Assembly (NCBI GenBank): GCA_014526335.1
Contig: JACTAT010000038.1
Location: forward strand, 94,312 to 158,311
From: Chrysaora quinquecirrha
Taxonomy: Eukaryota; Cnidaria; Scyphozoa; Semaeostomeae; Pelagiidae
DNA length: 64,000 nt
Direction of reading: 5' to 3'
This document shows, piece after piece, positions 1 through 11,230 of the stretch. The translations under genes and the position numbers were made by a program. How positions within the stretch are numbered: the stretch's first letter is position 1; each line of letters starts with the position of its first letter. Below the pieces are notes generated by a model that was not told the origin of the DNA, searched no databases, and saw nothing but the letters and a program-made list of their open reading frames with translations.

Positions 1-1143
1 AGCAGGTACCAAACGGCATTTAACTTCAAATGCAAATCTAGTAGGCAGCAATTACAGAAAACCATTAATATTTTAAGTCCAAAAACTTTGCAACACTAGG
101 ATAGAAGTTAAAAGCCTCTTGGTTTGTACAATAAGCGCGAAGCAATTTAAATAAATAATTAAACTATTGTTCAATTTATCAAAATATTTTTTCCTCATAA
201 AAACATTATAGTTGTATTGTATTTTTGTCAGTCAGGTCTAACACGATGCCAACTAAGTCGTCTGCGACTCTAAGTCCGCAATGGAAAAGAAAAACCTCGA
301 AATGCCAGCAAAACTATATCTATGACCAGAGGATGACGATTGAAATAAAAAATAAGACCTTTGGGTTTAAAATGACCGTACTTTTTATGACCATGACTTC
401 ACTGTTGGCATTTTATGTCTTTACAATTGCGGACATCACCGCTGAAGCCGACGTCCACGACGTCCGGTTTTAGACCTGATGGTTGTATGTTGCAGGAATT
501 ACTGTTTCACTTACGACTTATAATCAGGGGAATAATCAAACATCTTTACGTTATGGGGCTACAGTCTATCTAACAAATGTCGGTTCTTCAAGTAAAAATT
601 TGGCATCGTAACAAAAGTGAATAAATTTCACATATATCTTACAATACTACATATATATATATTTGGCATACATAATAACGAAACGAAAAGACACAAACAA
701 AACAAAAAATAAAACAGACAGACATACCTCACAGGACTTTTACATGGTAAACATGACGTAAAATAGATGACGTAAAATATGCAAATTTCTTCATTATTCA
801 TATTTTCAAGCGATTGTTTCATATATTGTTTTGGACCCTCGTAAGATTTGGTATCTCTGAAAAATAAAGTAAGTAAAATATAACGCAACAACAAGTAAAT
901 CTACTTTGTTCAATTAAATATTATTTCTCCTCAAACACAGCAATTTGTCTTTGACTCGCAGAAAACGAGCAATCACTAAGCATGCCAAGATGATATGCAG
1001 AACACCTAACAACCATAACTTTTCTCCTCTCTGCTTTCCTTCGCTCAAACAAGCACCACAGCTATATATAAAAACTTAAGCCGAATAGAAGCATAACAGC
1101 ATTTCAGCACCGATTAGCTCAAAAGCCGTCCCAATAAAGCAAC
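1..1143. other. Non-coding sequence before the assembly gap
   Basis: No exon or element can be supported here. A short open frame at 225-473 has no recognisable domain. The stretch lies upstream of the EF-hand exons and could be intron of that gene or intergenic DNA. Confidence 0.5.
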
Positions 1144-1643
1144 NNNNNNNNNNNNNNNNNNNNNNNNNNNNNNNNNNNNNNNNNNNNNNNNNNNNNNNNN
1201 NNNNNNNNNNNNNNNNNNNNNNNNNNNNNNNNNNNNNNNNNNNNNNNNNNNNNNNNNNNNNNNNNNNNNNNNNNNNNNNNNNNNNNNNNNNNNNNNNNNN
1301 NNNNNNNNNNNNNNNNNNNNNNNNNNNNNNNNNNNNNNNNNNNNNNNNNNNNNNNNNNNNNNNNNNNNNNNNNNNNNNNNNNNNNNNNNNNNNNNNNNNN
1401 NNNNNNNNNNNNNNNNNNNNNNNNNNNNNNNNNNNNNNNNNNNNNNNNNNNNNNNNNNNNNNNNNNNNNNNNNNNNNNNNNNNNNNNNNNNNNNNNNNNN
1501 NNNNNNNNNNNNNNNNNNNNNNNNNNNNNNNNNNNNNNNNNNNNNNNNNNNNNNNNNNNNNNNNNNNNNNNNNNNNNNNNNNNNNNNNNNNNNNNNNNNN
1601 NNNNNNNNNNNNNNNNNNNNNNNNNNNNNNNNNNNNNNNNNNN
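1144..1643. other. Assembly gap (500 N)
   Basis: Exactly 500 consecutive N. Such a round number usually marks a scaffold gap of unknown true length. Any exon of the EF-hand gene lying here would be missed. Confidence 0.99.
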
Positions 1644-1948
1644 AAATTGATTTGATAGTTATGTCTTGTCTATGAATAAATTTTACATTCATCTCTCTTT
1701 GTGTTATGCAATTGAAAAGGTGTTATTGTTATGAAATCTAGGAGATGTGATTATCCTTTAGGGCTGTATGAGTTTAAATGGTTAAAAGCTACTGCAAGAA
1801 ATCCACAAAAATGAAGCATTAGCAATGTAGCAATAGAGATTGGTTACCTTATTGCAATATCGCACGCATCTCAGCCAATCGCAAATACGATCTCATTTAA
1901 TTTTCTTCTGCTTAATTATTAATGTGACAACTTTTTCCTGAATTTCAG

Positions 1949-4900
1949 AAACGAGAAGACGATCTCGAGGTTCTGGTTGCGACCGTTCAAGAAGAATTGC
2001 GCAAAGTGAACTACGAGAGTTTCTCACTCATGATGGATGCTTGCGTCTATCAGGATGAAGATGGGTATGACTGTTTAATAGCTATGTCTTGTTCTTTTCA
2101 AATTTCGAGTGCTTTTGATGCGGGAAACGGTTTCAACTTGTGATTAAAGATATAGCTACCATTGCAGCAATAGGTGTTGTTTTAATAAGAAGAAAAACTT
2201 CATAACATGCATTAGGATGAAAATTGGGTCAGAATTTGTTATCGCCGAAACCACTTGTGATAAGTACACGCAAAGTTCATCAACGTACTTTAACCATATT
2301 TTGAGTAGAGAAGGGGTGATAAAGCGATGAGAAATTGCTCCAAAAATTAGAAACAGGCCGGCTGAAAATGCAGCCAAGTGTTCTTAAAAAACCATACACA
2401 TTCATTATCCTAAACAAACTTTTCTACAGCCTTTGCCTTCGAGCGTACTGTCCTTAGTTTCTAAAGGGAAACCTAGATAAAGACGACACCGTATGGTAAG
2501 TCCCCCCTTCGATAGGATGTGTCCTATTTGTATGTCTTTTCATGAGCGCTCCCTGGTTTACTGTATTTTTGATAAGGTTTATTTTAACGCGAAGGGTTAT
2601 TCATGTCAATTTATGACATCAACATCAGAGTATTACGTCCTATCGAACTAACAGCTAGATTCCTAAGCATGAATTGGTTAGAAATATCTAAACCATTAAA
2701 TCTTTTTCAATAAGCAGCTGCTCAATAAGCAACATTAGGCAATCTGTGAGCTTAAATGAATTTCTTCAAGTATCAAAGAATCAAACAACCAAGCTGCATG
2801 CAGCATTCATTTCAGAACACATATGTTGATGTTGATGTGAAAAGATATAGCTTACAGCCTTTAGGTGACGTTTTTCGGCTTACTGCTTCTGAAAAATTTT
2901 TATTGCACGCCTAACAGTTGATAATTTTGACCAGCGAAGTCAGGAGTGTTTTTTCGGTACAAAATGTTGAGCAAGTTTTTAGCAACTTTGAGAGCTGAAA
3001 TGTCCGAAATTGTAAGCAACCTTTAGGGTTGGACAAAATTCCATTTGTCTATTGAAAAATGTATAAGAATTGGGTCATCGTCTAAAAAAGCTTCCCTCAC
3101 GCTGTGGAAGAATTTTTATTCTTTTACAATTTTCAGTAGTATCAGAGCTAGATGACTGGGGGAGATCTTAAGCAAGTACTAACTGCTCTCTCGATATTTT
3201 TCTTGGAAATAAATGCTTTTTGGACCTCTTTCTGATATCCCTTTACTCTTCTATAGGTCTGGATTCATTCCTACAAAAAATCTATGGAACATAACTAAAT
3301 CATTTAATGTTCCTATCAAGAACCATCTTCTTGAGCTGGTGATTGCAAAGTAAGTGACATTTATTGAGCACAATGCATTTTCTTTTTATGTTTGCAGATA
3401 CGGCTGATACATAATTTAGTGAAGATTAAGGCCTCATCAACACTAAAACTAAATGCCATTTCTCGTCCAGATAGTGCAGAAAATAACTACAAGAACTATT
3501 TTCAAATAACTGACAAAGGTCATCCCAGTAATTGACATCTGTCCACATCAAGGCTTTAGTTACACTATGCCGGCCAGATATCCTAGCGTTTTGATTTTCG
3601 TGCCGTTATAAGACTGTGCCCAACAGTTATACTGAGCGCAGCGTCATGGTTTTCATCACGATGATTGGAGTTACACTGAGGCGCGGCGGCAGCTCTTTCG
3701 CAGATTTGCTTCGCATTTGTTTTGTGAAGCAATAGAAAAACAAAGTTTCGGAGCGTCATTTATCGGATTGGCATGATTAGTATGTGCCGCCTCGTCTCGT
3801 CTCGTCTAGATTATCATATCACCTCCAGAGCGCCATGATTTTCAAGACGATTTGCGAAGCGTCATATACTGGACTGAGTCTTCATTGTGCTAGTGAAAGC
3901 CCAATCTGGTACAAAATTCAAGGCGTGACGAGGCATGCCGGCAAGTGTTACTGGGGCCCAAAACCAAAGGCCGGTGCTGTGTAGACAGAAAGATTTCGTT
4001 TCTGACTTGAATTCTTCAATTAGTTTAATTGGTCATCCCGCTGTATCCCGCGAGCTAGTTGGTGCTCAAAACCTAATACCAGTCCACCTTCATCTTCCGA
4101 TCCCCATCTGGGTTAGTCAATGGATTCCGTAGTTTTCAATTGTTTGGGTCTGTTTCTGAAGTTATTACTTTGAGGATCTTAAGAGGCTTTAAGACGAAAA
4201 AAGATTTTAAATATGTCCAAAGATGTTTCCATTTTTGTTCGTAATTTTATGTAATTCTGCATTCTCCACAACTGTGAAGGCCTTCGAATTTCCGTCCCAT
4301 AATATGACCAGCATTCTACTTTGAAAAAGCCTCATTCCCTTGGAGTACTTTGTTCTCTGAATCCCCTCTTTTTTCAATACTCAGCGCTGAATACCTTGCT
4401 TATAATATTTGAATAATTAGCAAATAATATTTGTTTAGCTCCTTGTCATAATACGATGAAACGCGTTTTAGACCCCATTTACCCCATTTTTGGTCAATCT
4501 ACAAATGTAACTCTCCTTATTTGTCTAGCACTGACAAAAATGAATCAGATGATGTCAATTACAAACAATTCATCAATTTCCTCAACTGGAGAGACTACCC
4601 TGGTATGTTAGCTTCTTTTTTGTTGTTGATTCAATCTTAAAATTTTGCTTCATAAAAATATGGAACGCTATCGAAAACAACTGATTAAGGGCCACAGCAC
4701 TTACTTATAATGTCGGGTGTAATTCCCAGGGGGGTACTCATTAAATTTCAATACGGAGGGGTCCATGCCAATATTTGGGGTCCGAAATCTTAAGCTTTTT
4801 CAATATTTGGGGTATGTGAATTATAACATGGACATATAGCAATATTTGGGATTCACAAATCTGAAGGAAGAATCTTACGATTTTTTGCGATTCATTACAA

Positions 4901-5615
4901 TGACCCATCCAACTGCAAAAAGCTTATAAATTGTAAATTGTCATGAAACTGATGGCTAAACCCTAGAAAACATTTTAGGTGTCCAAAAATAGATAGCAAT
5001 ACTTGGGGTCTCCAAAACATTAAACTCAATATTTGGGGGTCTGCAATGAAATAGTGGCATGCACCCCCCCCGTATTGAAAGTTAATGAGTACCCCCCTGG
5101 GGTGTAATTTGTGCAGCAAAAGTTGAGAGCAGTACTTGTAAGCAGTACTTAATCAGCGAAGCCCTCAGAATTGAGGTTGCTGATTAAACTATTTAGATGA
5201 TGATGTAGATGTAGTAATGTGCTTGTCTAACACTGAAATCAGAACGAAAGTATCTTTATTGTCCATATTCTCATTGTTATGTTTCAACAAAACGCCCAAT
5301 CTAAACAGGACTAGCATGAAAAAGTGCTGAAATTTCGAATGTGGCAATTTTTTTCGAAAGCTGTTTTTATATCTCATGTTTTCCATCAAGCATTTGCACT
5401 TTCAGAAAAAGTGTTTTATTGGGTTTCTACCGTAGTTCGTAATTCTCTATGGGTAAATAAATTTTCTGCTTTTTTGTCACCTAGTAATGACGCAAAAGTT
5501 CAAGCCAAGTCTTGCTTATGGAGTGAACATTCCTGATAGAATTGGGCCTAAAGAAGGAATCTCGAAAATTCACTTGAAACCATTAATGGATGCACTGGGT
5601 ATGAGCGACAGCTGA
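1949..5615 (+). CDS. EF-hand protein, last four exons (5' part missing)
   Basis: Four exons join in phase: 1949-2064, 3257-3349, 4529-4602 and 5485-5615, each with AG acceptor and GT donor, ending in TGA. The first junction rebuilds a canonical EF-hand loop, D-E-D-G-S-G-F-I, split between exons 1 and 2. This should bind calcium through D1, D3, S5 and the backbone of F7. A second, degenerate EF-hand follows (TDKNESDDVNYKQFINFLNW), with position 12 replaced. The C-terminal ~45 residues contain SLAYGVNIPDRIGPKEGISK and show no catalytic motif. The paired EF-hand followed by a FLNWRD segment recalls the ciliary EFHB family, but I cannot confirm this, so no symbol is given. The N-terminal part lies upstream of the gap or window. 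The protein is probably a calcium-binding regulator; no partner can be inferred. Confidence 0.75.
3553..3957. mobile_element. Possible short TIR element (MITE-like) in an intron
   Basis: The left end near 3553 contains GTTACACTATGCCGGC. The right end, read in reverse complement, contains GTAACACTTGCCGGC in a similar context. About 18 of 24 terminal positions match. No clean target duplication is seen and there is no coding potential. It lies in the intron between exons 2 and 3 of the EF-hand gene. Confidence 0.45.
4725..5101. mobile_element. 377-bp TIR element with 8-bp target duplication (hAT-type MITE)
   Basis: Both ends carry the inverted repeat CCCAGGGGGGTACTCATTAA, followed by TTTCAATACGG, with few mismatches. 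The element is flanked by a perfect 8-bp direct repeat, GTGTAATT, at 4717-4724 and 5102-5109. Internally, short motifs of the type CAATATTTGGGG recur. An 8-bp target duplication is the rule for hAT transposons, so a non-autonomous hAT is the best fit. It sits in the last intron of the EF-hand gene. Confidence 0.85.
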
Positions 5616-5796
5616 AGTTATCAGTATGTCTTTTACAAAACCGCACACTTTGTAAATATGATTTTATATTTTGTTCTTTTTTTTTCAAATTCGACGCTAT
5701 ATCATATGATACATGGTCTACAACTACACTACAACATAACAAAAATACAATGTTAATTAGAAAAAGATACGTAAGTTACATGACAGTTGAGTGTTA

Positions 5797-5802
5797 ATAA
5801 AG
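5797..5802 (+). terminator. Polyadenylation signal AATAAA of the EF-hand gene
   Basis: AATAAA lies about 180 bp after the TGA at 5615, just before the 3' end of LINE-A. It is the first such hexamer on this strand after the stop. Use as a poly(A) signal is inferred. Confidence 0.5.
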
Positions 5803-5815
5803 CGCGCATTTTCTG

Positions 5816-5887
5816 CTAAAGGTTCTAAAAACAACACTACTCTACAATGTTTTTTTTTTGAGTGTTTAAAGATAAAGGTTCTAAAAT
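5816..5887 (-). repeat. Duplicated 14-mer at the LINE-A 3' end
   Basis: TAAAGGTTCTAAAA occurs at about 5816 and again at about 5874, 58 bp apart. The second copy overlaps the ORF2 stop codon. Several LINE clades end in short tandem 3' repeats; a template jump during target-primed reverse transcription is an alternative. Confidence 0.7.
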
Positions 5888-8800
5888 GCTTGTAATCGTT
5901 TATCATATATAGTTGAAATGAATTCGCTTGTATCTTTTATCAAAGTTTCATTTTCGCATGTCATTAGATATATGAATTTTTGTTCATTTGTTGGGATCGA
6001 TTTAAATTGGGGACATAGATTTTCAATCTTTTCAAGGAAAATCTTGCGCTCAAAGTTGTAATTTTCATAGGATAACAAAAAGTGTGTTTCATTTTCTACT
6101 TCATTGCTACAGTATTTGCAGAATCTTTGATCTCTTTCAATGGGGGGTTTCAAGTGTCTCCCCTTTTCAATTGCTAGGCAATGGTCGCTAAGTCTTAATT
6201 TTGAGAAGAATCTTCTACATTTTCGCTTTTGGATTAAGTATAGATATGGCTCAAAGTAGGTTCGAGTCTTGTATGTCTTATAGGAAAGAGCTTTTGAGCA
6301 GCTGTCAATGTAAGATTTCCAGTATATGTGATATTGATGTTTTAGTACCTTTTTCGTGTTAGTTTTAGAGAGAGATGTTAGAGAGTCTATGGCTAAGCCG
6401 TTTTCTTTTACATCGTTAGTTATTTCATTAATATAAGAGTTTATTGTTTTACGAGAATTAACAGAGTTTTCATATTCAAGTGCTTGAAAAACAAGTGGAT
6501 CTGGTTCACAATCGCCTTTAATATGTTTGACAAAATTATTAACTCTACAGTCAATTGCCACGTTTAGAGGGAATCGTCCCATTTCAGCACGGACCAAAGC
6601 ATTTGTAGTGGATCTGTTAACACCAAGAATTCTTTTAAGGAATTGGGTGTGCACCTTTTCGATTTCCTGTTTATCCCAATCACTTTGTTTAAAGTTAAGG
6701 TAGGGTCCCCAAACTTCTGAGCCATAAAGGAGGATAGGTGAGATCATTGAGTCAAAGAGTTTTAAAGCAATTTTAACAGGGAGATGTTTAATTTTAAATC
6801 TGCTATTTAGAGCCAAAAGAGCACGATTGGCTTTAGCGCTGAGTATGTTTAAAGTCTCCTTGAAATTACAAGCTGCGTTTAGGGTGATACCAAGATAGGT
6901 GAACTCAGTTACATTTTCGATTGGGGAATTGTTTATGTAAAAATTTCGTTTGTATTTGGTATTGTTTTTATAGAATGTCATACACTTGGATTTATCTGAA
7001 TTGACTTTAAGTTTCCAGCGGTTACAATAGTCAGCTAAGCTATTCAAGCATTTCTGTAGCCCGTCATGAGAAGTTGAAAGGATGATTAAGTCGTCAGCAT
7101 AGAATAGACAAGTTATAGGTTCATGACCAAGGTCAAGCGGTGTTGGATTGTCTTTATCTAGGATATCAACTAAGTCATTGATATACAAATTAAACAACGT
7201 TGGGCTTAATGGACATCCTTGCCGAACACCTTTGGAACATTTGAAGAATTTTGTGCATTTGTTGTTTAATTTAACTGCGCATTCAGTATTTTTATAGATG
7301 CTTTGAACTGTTTTTAGAAAATTCTGATCTATTCCACTTTTCTCTAGTTTTTGGAAAAGGCCGTTGTGCCATACATTATCAAAAGCTTTGCGGAAATCTA
7401 TGAAAGCAGCATGAACTTTTTGTTTTCTATTATCACGAACATGTTTATTTATTAAAGCTTTTAGAGTAAGAAGATGGTCAGAAGTGCGGCTTCCGCTCTG
7501 GAAGCCAATTTGATTTTTGCTAATAAGTTTGTTCATATTTACAATTGAGGAGAGCCTAGTGTTTAATAGTAGGCAAAACAATTTAAGAAGGGCATTACCA
7601 ACACAGATACCACGGTAGTTATCTGGGTTAGATTTGGATCCTTTTTTGTAGACGGGAGTAAAAAGTCCTTTACACCATGAATTGGGCACCTGACCCGAGG
7701 AGAGCATTAAGTTTAGAGTTATCTTGATTAGTGTAAATAAATCAAAAGAGCAGTTTTTGATCATTTCGTTGCTTATTCCATCAAATCCTATAGCTTTTTT
7801 GTTTTTCAGTTTTTTTATGCATTCAGTAAGTTCTTTGTCATCAATCTCTTTACTAAGTATATTGTAACATTGGGATTAGCTACACGGAAATGTGTATTTT
7901 CCTGATTATCAGCATGGAAAAGCTCTTTATAGTAATTTTCCCAAATAGAACCGTTTTGTATTGCGTTAGGTTTTTTTGTAATGTTTTCATTGAAGTCTTT
8001 CCAAATATTCCAGAAGCTCTCTTCATGTGGGTTTTGTTGCAATTCGGTTATTCTGTCATTCCAAAAATTTTTACGTTTAGTATGGAGAAGGGATTTGTAT
8101 TCTTTTAATTTTTCTCTATATTTAGTTCTTTTAAACAGACTGAAAGGATCGAGTTGTTTTTGTTTGGAGAGTTTATTTAATTCGCTTTTTGAGAGTTTAC
8201 ATTCAGAGTCGAACCATTTCTTTTTGGGAGGTTGCTTGCTATTTTGTGATTGCTTCTTCGGGTTCTTAGGTTTTAGTGACATTTTAGCCACGTCGTGGAA
8301 AATGCTCGTTAATTCTGAACTTAAGTAATTAAGATCGTTAAGTTTTTGCTTATCTTTTAGGATGTTTGAAAGTCTGATTCTTATTTCGTCAGAGCTCAGT
8401 GCCCGGCAAAAATTCTCTGAGGATTCCTTGTCCCATTTGAAATTATTTTTTAAGGCTGTCCAGTTATACTTATTGTTATTTTCAACTATGAGCTTTTTGT
8501 TAGGTAGATGAGCAGTTATTTTACAATGATCAGACAAGCAGGACTGCTGGCTTACATAGAATAGGGATGTCTTGTCATAAAGTGATTGGGATACAACAGC
8601 ATAATCAACAGTGCTACCACCATTATTTGTAAGGCAGGTTAGGTTCCCTATTGCATCACCGAATTTTCGACCATTTAATGTTCTAAGATTCAGTGATCGA
8701 CATAGATTGATTAGCTGGCGTCCATGATTGTTGGGATCACCTTGATCACAATTCGACCTGGGTAAGAAGTTACCAAGATTCAGAATGTCTGCTTCTGTAT

Positions 8801-9338
8801 TGGATGAATGTTTAAAGTCTGGTAGATTATCAGGTACGCAGCTCGTACGAGCATTGAAGTCACCTATTATCATTAAGTCATCTGTGGAAGTAGAAAAATT
8901 TATAACATCGTCTAAAAGATCATCAAAGATGTCATTTGTAGTAAAGTATTTAGAATCTGAGGGAGTAATAAAGGTAGCGCAAATCCTGAGGTTTTGGTGG
9001 TAATTGTTAAAAACGTTTTTATCTATCTCTAGCCAAATATAATTGTTATGGACTTTCACTACTTTTATCTTATTTTGTAGATAGAGTTTGCAATATATTA
9101 AGATTCCTCCAGAACTTCTTCCAGATGCATTTTTATTTATCTTGTTCGGAGGAACCTCAATATAAAAAAAGTTAGGAACATCTTTGTTATGGGTACAGGA
9201 CTAGGTTTCAGTAAAGATATTAATATCATTTCTAATACATTCAGCTTCAAGATCAGGAATCTTGCAGCCTAAATTGCTGTCAAGACCATGAATGTTGAGA
9301 TGACTTATTGTAAAATCCAACGGGGATCTTAATTTCAT
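5881..9338 (-). pseudogene. LINE-A ORF2: endonuclease-reverse transcriptase, frameshifted
   Basis: Translation begins plausibly at ATG 9338, giving an endonuclease start with HLNIHGL. An in-frame TAG at 9201-9203 interrupts the segment INIFTET-stop, where this family usually has tryptophan. The endonuclease then continues with IIGDFNART, TVDYAVVS and LSDHCKIT, the usual metal-binding and catalytic motifs. Near 7860 a one-base shift moves the reading into the reverse transcriptase frame, which runs to TAG at 5881. Reverse transcriptase signatures are AAFIDFRKAFDNVWH, GVRQGCPLSPTLFNLYIND and the catalytic FYADDLIIL. A C-terminal Cys/His segment (FCKYC...ETHFLL) follows. The protein would nick target DNA and copy its own RNA, but the nonsense codon and frameshift make it inactive as assembled. 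Confidence 0.92.
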
Positions 9339-10828
9339 TTAGTTTCATGTGAAGTACCAAGCCAGCAGATGGAAGATATCTTAGCATTTGGAGGAGGGGG
9401 GTTAAGTATAGGGGCTTTAAAAGAAATTTCTTTAAATAAGGGAGGAAAAAAAATATATATATATGATTAAGAATACAAAGAGTCAATTACCATACTGAGA
9501 ACGATGAGCTGCGTCCATTTCCAAAAAAAGAGATTTGATTTCTGTTATAAAAATCTTCAAACCTACTCGGTCAAGATGTTTTTCATCTGCCAGCATTCTT
9601 GGGTTGATTTTGGCATGAAACAAAATTTCCATTTGATCATCCCATGGCCTTTCTTGGCAAAACTCTGCTATTATGTCGTTGGCCAACATTACCTTTCTTT
9701 GTTGGTTATCGCCTCTTGGTAGGATTGCGGACACGATTATATCTGCGTGGGGTGCTTTTGATTTGATTGTGGAGATTGCTACTGTGAGATGGTCTTTGAA
9801 TTCTGTGGATGATTGTAAATATTCAATGTCATTGGTTCCAAGATGTACTAGGATTTTCTTTGCATTTGGAATGTGGATACTATTCATGATTTCAGGTATT
9901 TTCTGTAATGTTGGGCATCGGATTTTTGCAATGGCTGATGGGAATCTTTTTGGTGAGATATAGCGAATATTTGAGTCGCCAATCAAAATATTTTGTTGTT
10001 CGAAGAGTCGTGCTTGTTGTGATTGTTCAGGTTGGAGAGATGTTTGGGGCAAAGAGGCGGTTGAAGCTTGTTGACTTGGTTGGTTATTTTGTGTAACTTG
10101 CTGTTTTTGCAGTGTTTGGCTTTTTGGGTGCAGGTGATAGGATGGTCCAGTTGGTGGGTGATCAGGAGTCCAAGGTCGTGATGTGGCTGATGGAAAGCTG
10201 TTTTTGGCTACTGCCGAGTAGGATTGTCGTGGTATGGGTTGGGGTAGGGTTGCAAAGGTATTGTTATTTAGAAGGTTAGAATCATTCATTCTGTTGTTGA
10301 AGGATAGAGCTTCTTCTACATCTTTGGATATGCTAATTGTGACCTTTTTTTCCAAATTACTCATATCGTTTTGTAATTCTTTACGCAAGGAATCGATGTT
10401 ATCGTTTAATTCATGTTGGATAAGTGAGGAGTGGGTGGCAGCTTCTTGCGCAATTTCTTTAATTGAGTTTAATGATAAATCTAATTTCTTTTGGTTTTCT
10501 GTAATAACGTTAATTTTTTGGTCAAGTTCTGTGTATTTTTCTTCCAGACAGAAATATTTTAATTTACATTTTTTAAGTTCTGCATCAATTGTGTCAATCT
10601 TTTTTATAGACGGCACAATGTCTTGTAGCTGAATTTGAATATCTTTCATTGAGTTTTGTAATTTATTGAACATTTCGAGAGATTTCCGCTGCCAGTTACT
10701 ATCATCCAATTGATGTTTTCCATCCATTTCGTCGTCGTCGCTTGGGTATCTGATTGCGTCTTCCTTGTCTTGGCTTTCCTCAATAATGATCTGAAGCTCT
10801 ATATCAGTTATCACCCTGGGTAATGTAT

Positions 10829-11226
10829 GTGCAGTACAGTGGAGGGTGTGCAGTACGGTGGAGGATGTTCAGTACAGTGGAGGGATATCATAAGTACAGT
10901 GGAGGGATACCATCAGTACGGTGGAGGGTATTCAGTACAGTGGAGGGATATCATCAGTACGGTGGAGGGATATCATCAGTACGGTGGAGGATGTTCAGTA
11001 CGGTGGAGGGATATCAGCAGTACAGTGGAGGGATACCATCAGTACAGTGGAGGGATACCAGAAGTACTGTGGAGGATATTCAGTACTGTGGAGGGATACC
11101 ATCAGTACAGTGGAGGGATACCATCAGTACAGTGGAGGGATACCATCAGTACAGCGGAGGATGTTCAGTACGGTGGAGGGATATCATTCAGTACAGTGGA
11201 GGATGCTCAGTACTGTGGAGGGATAT
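10829..11226 (+). repeat. Left minisatellite arm of Foldback-1
   Basis: About 19 tandem units of the form CAGTACRGTGGAGGGATAYCAT. The 22-bp type alternates irregularly with a 19-bp type ending GGATGTT or GGATATT. The absence of stops makes all three forward frames open, giving artefactual Gly/Trp/Tyr-rich translations. The array ends abruptly at the nested TIR element. Confidence 0.95.
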
Positions 11227-11230
11227 GGGA

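Noticed and set aside
1114..1692. 192-codon open frame
   Set aside because: It consists almost entirely of the assembly gap.
2430..2492. Extra exon of the EF-hand gene after CTTTTCTACAG (reading GNLDKDDTV)
   Set aside because: No phase joins it to the neighbours without a stop, while exons 1949-2064 and 3257-3349 join directly into a perfect EF-hand loop.
10829..11226. CRISPR-like array
   Set aside because: Repeat units are contiguous, without unique spacers, and the genome is animal. It is a minisatellite arm of a transposon.
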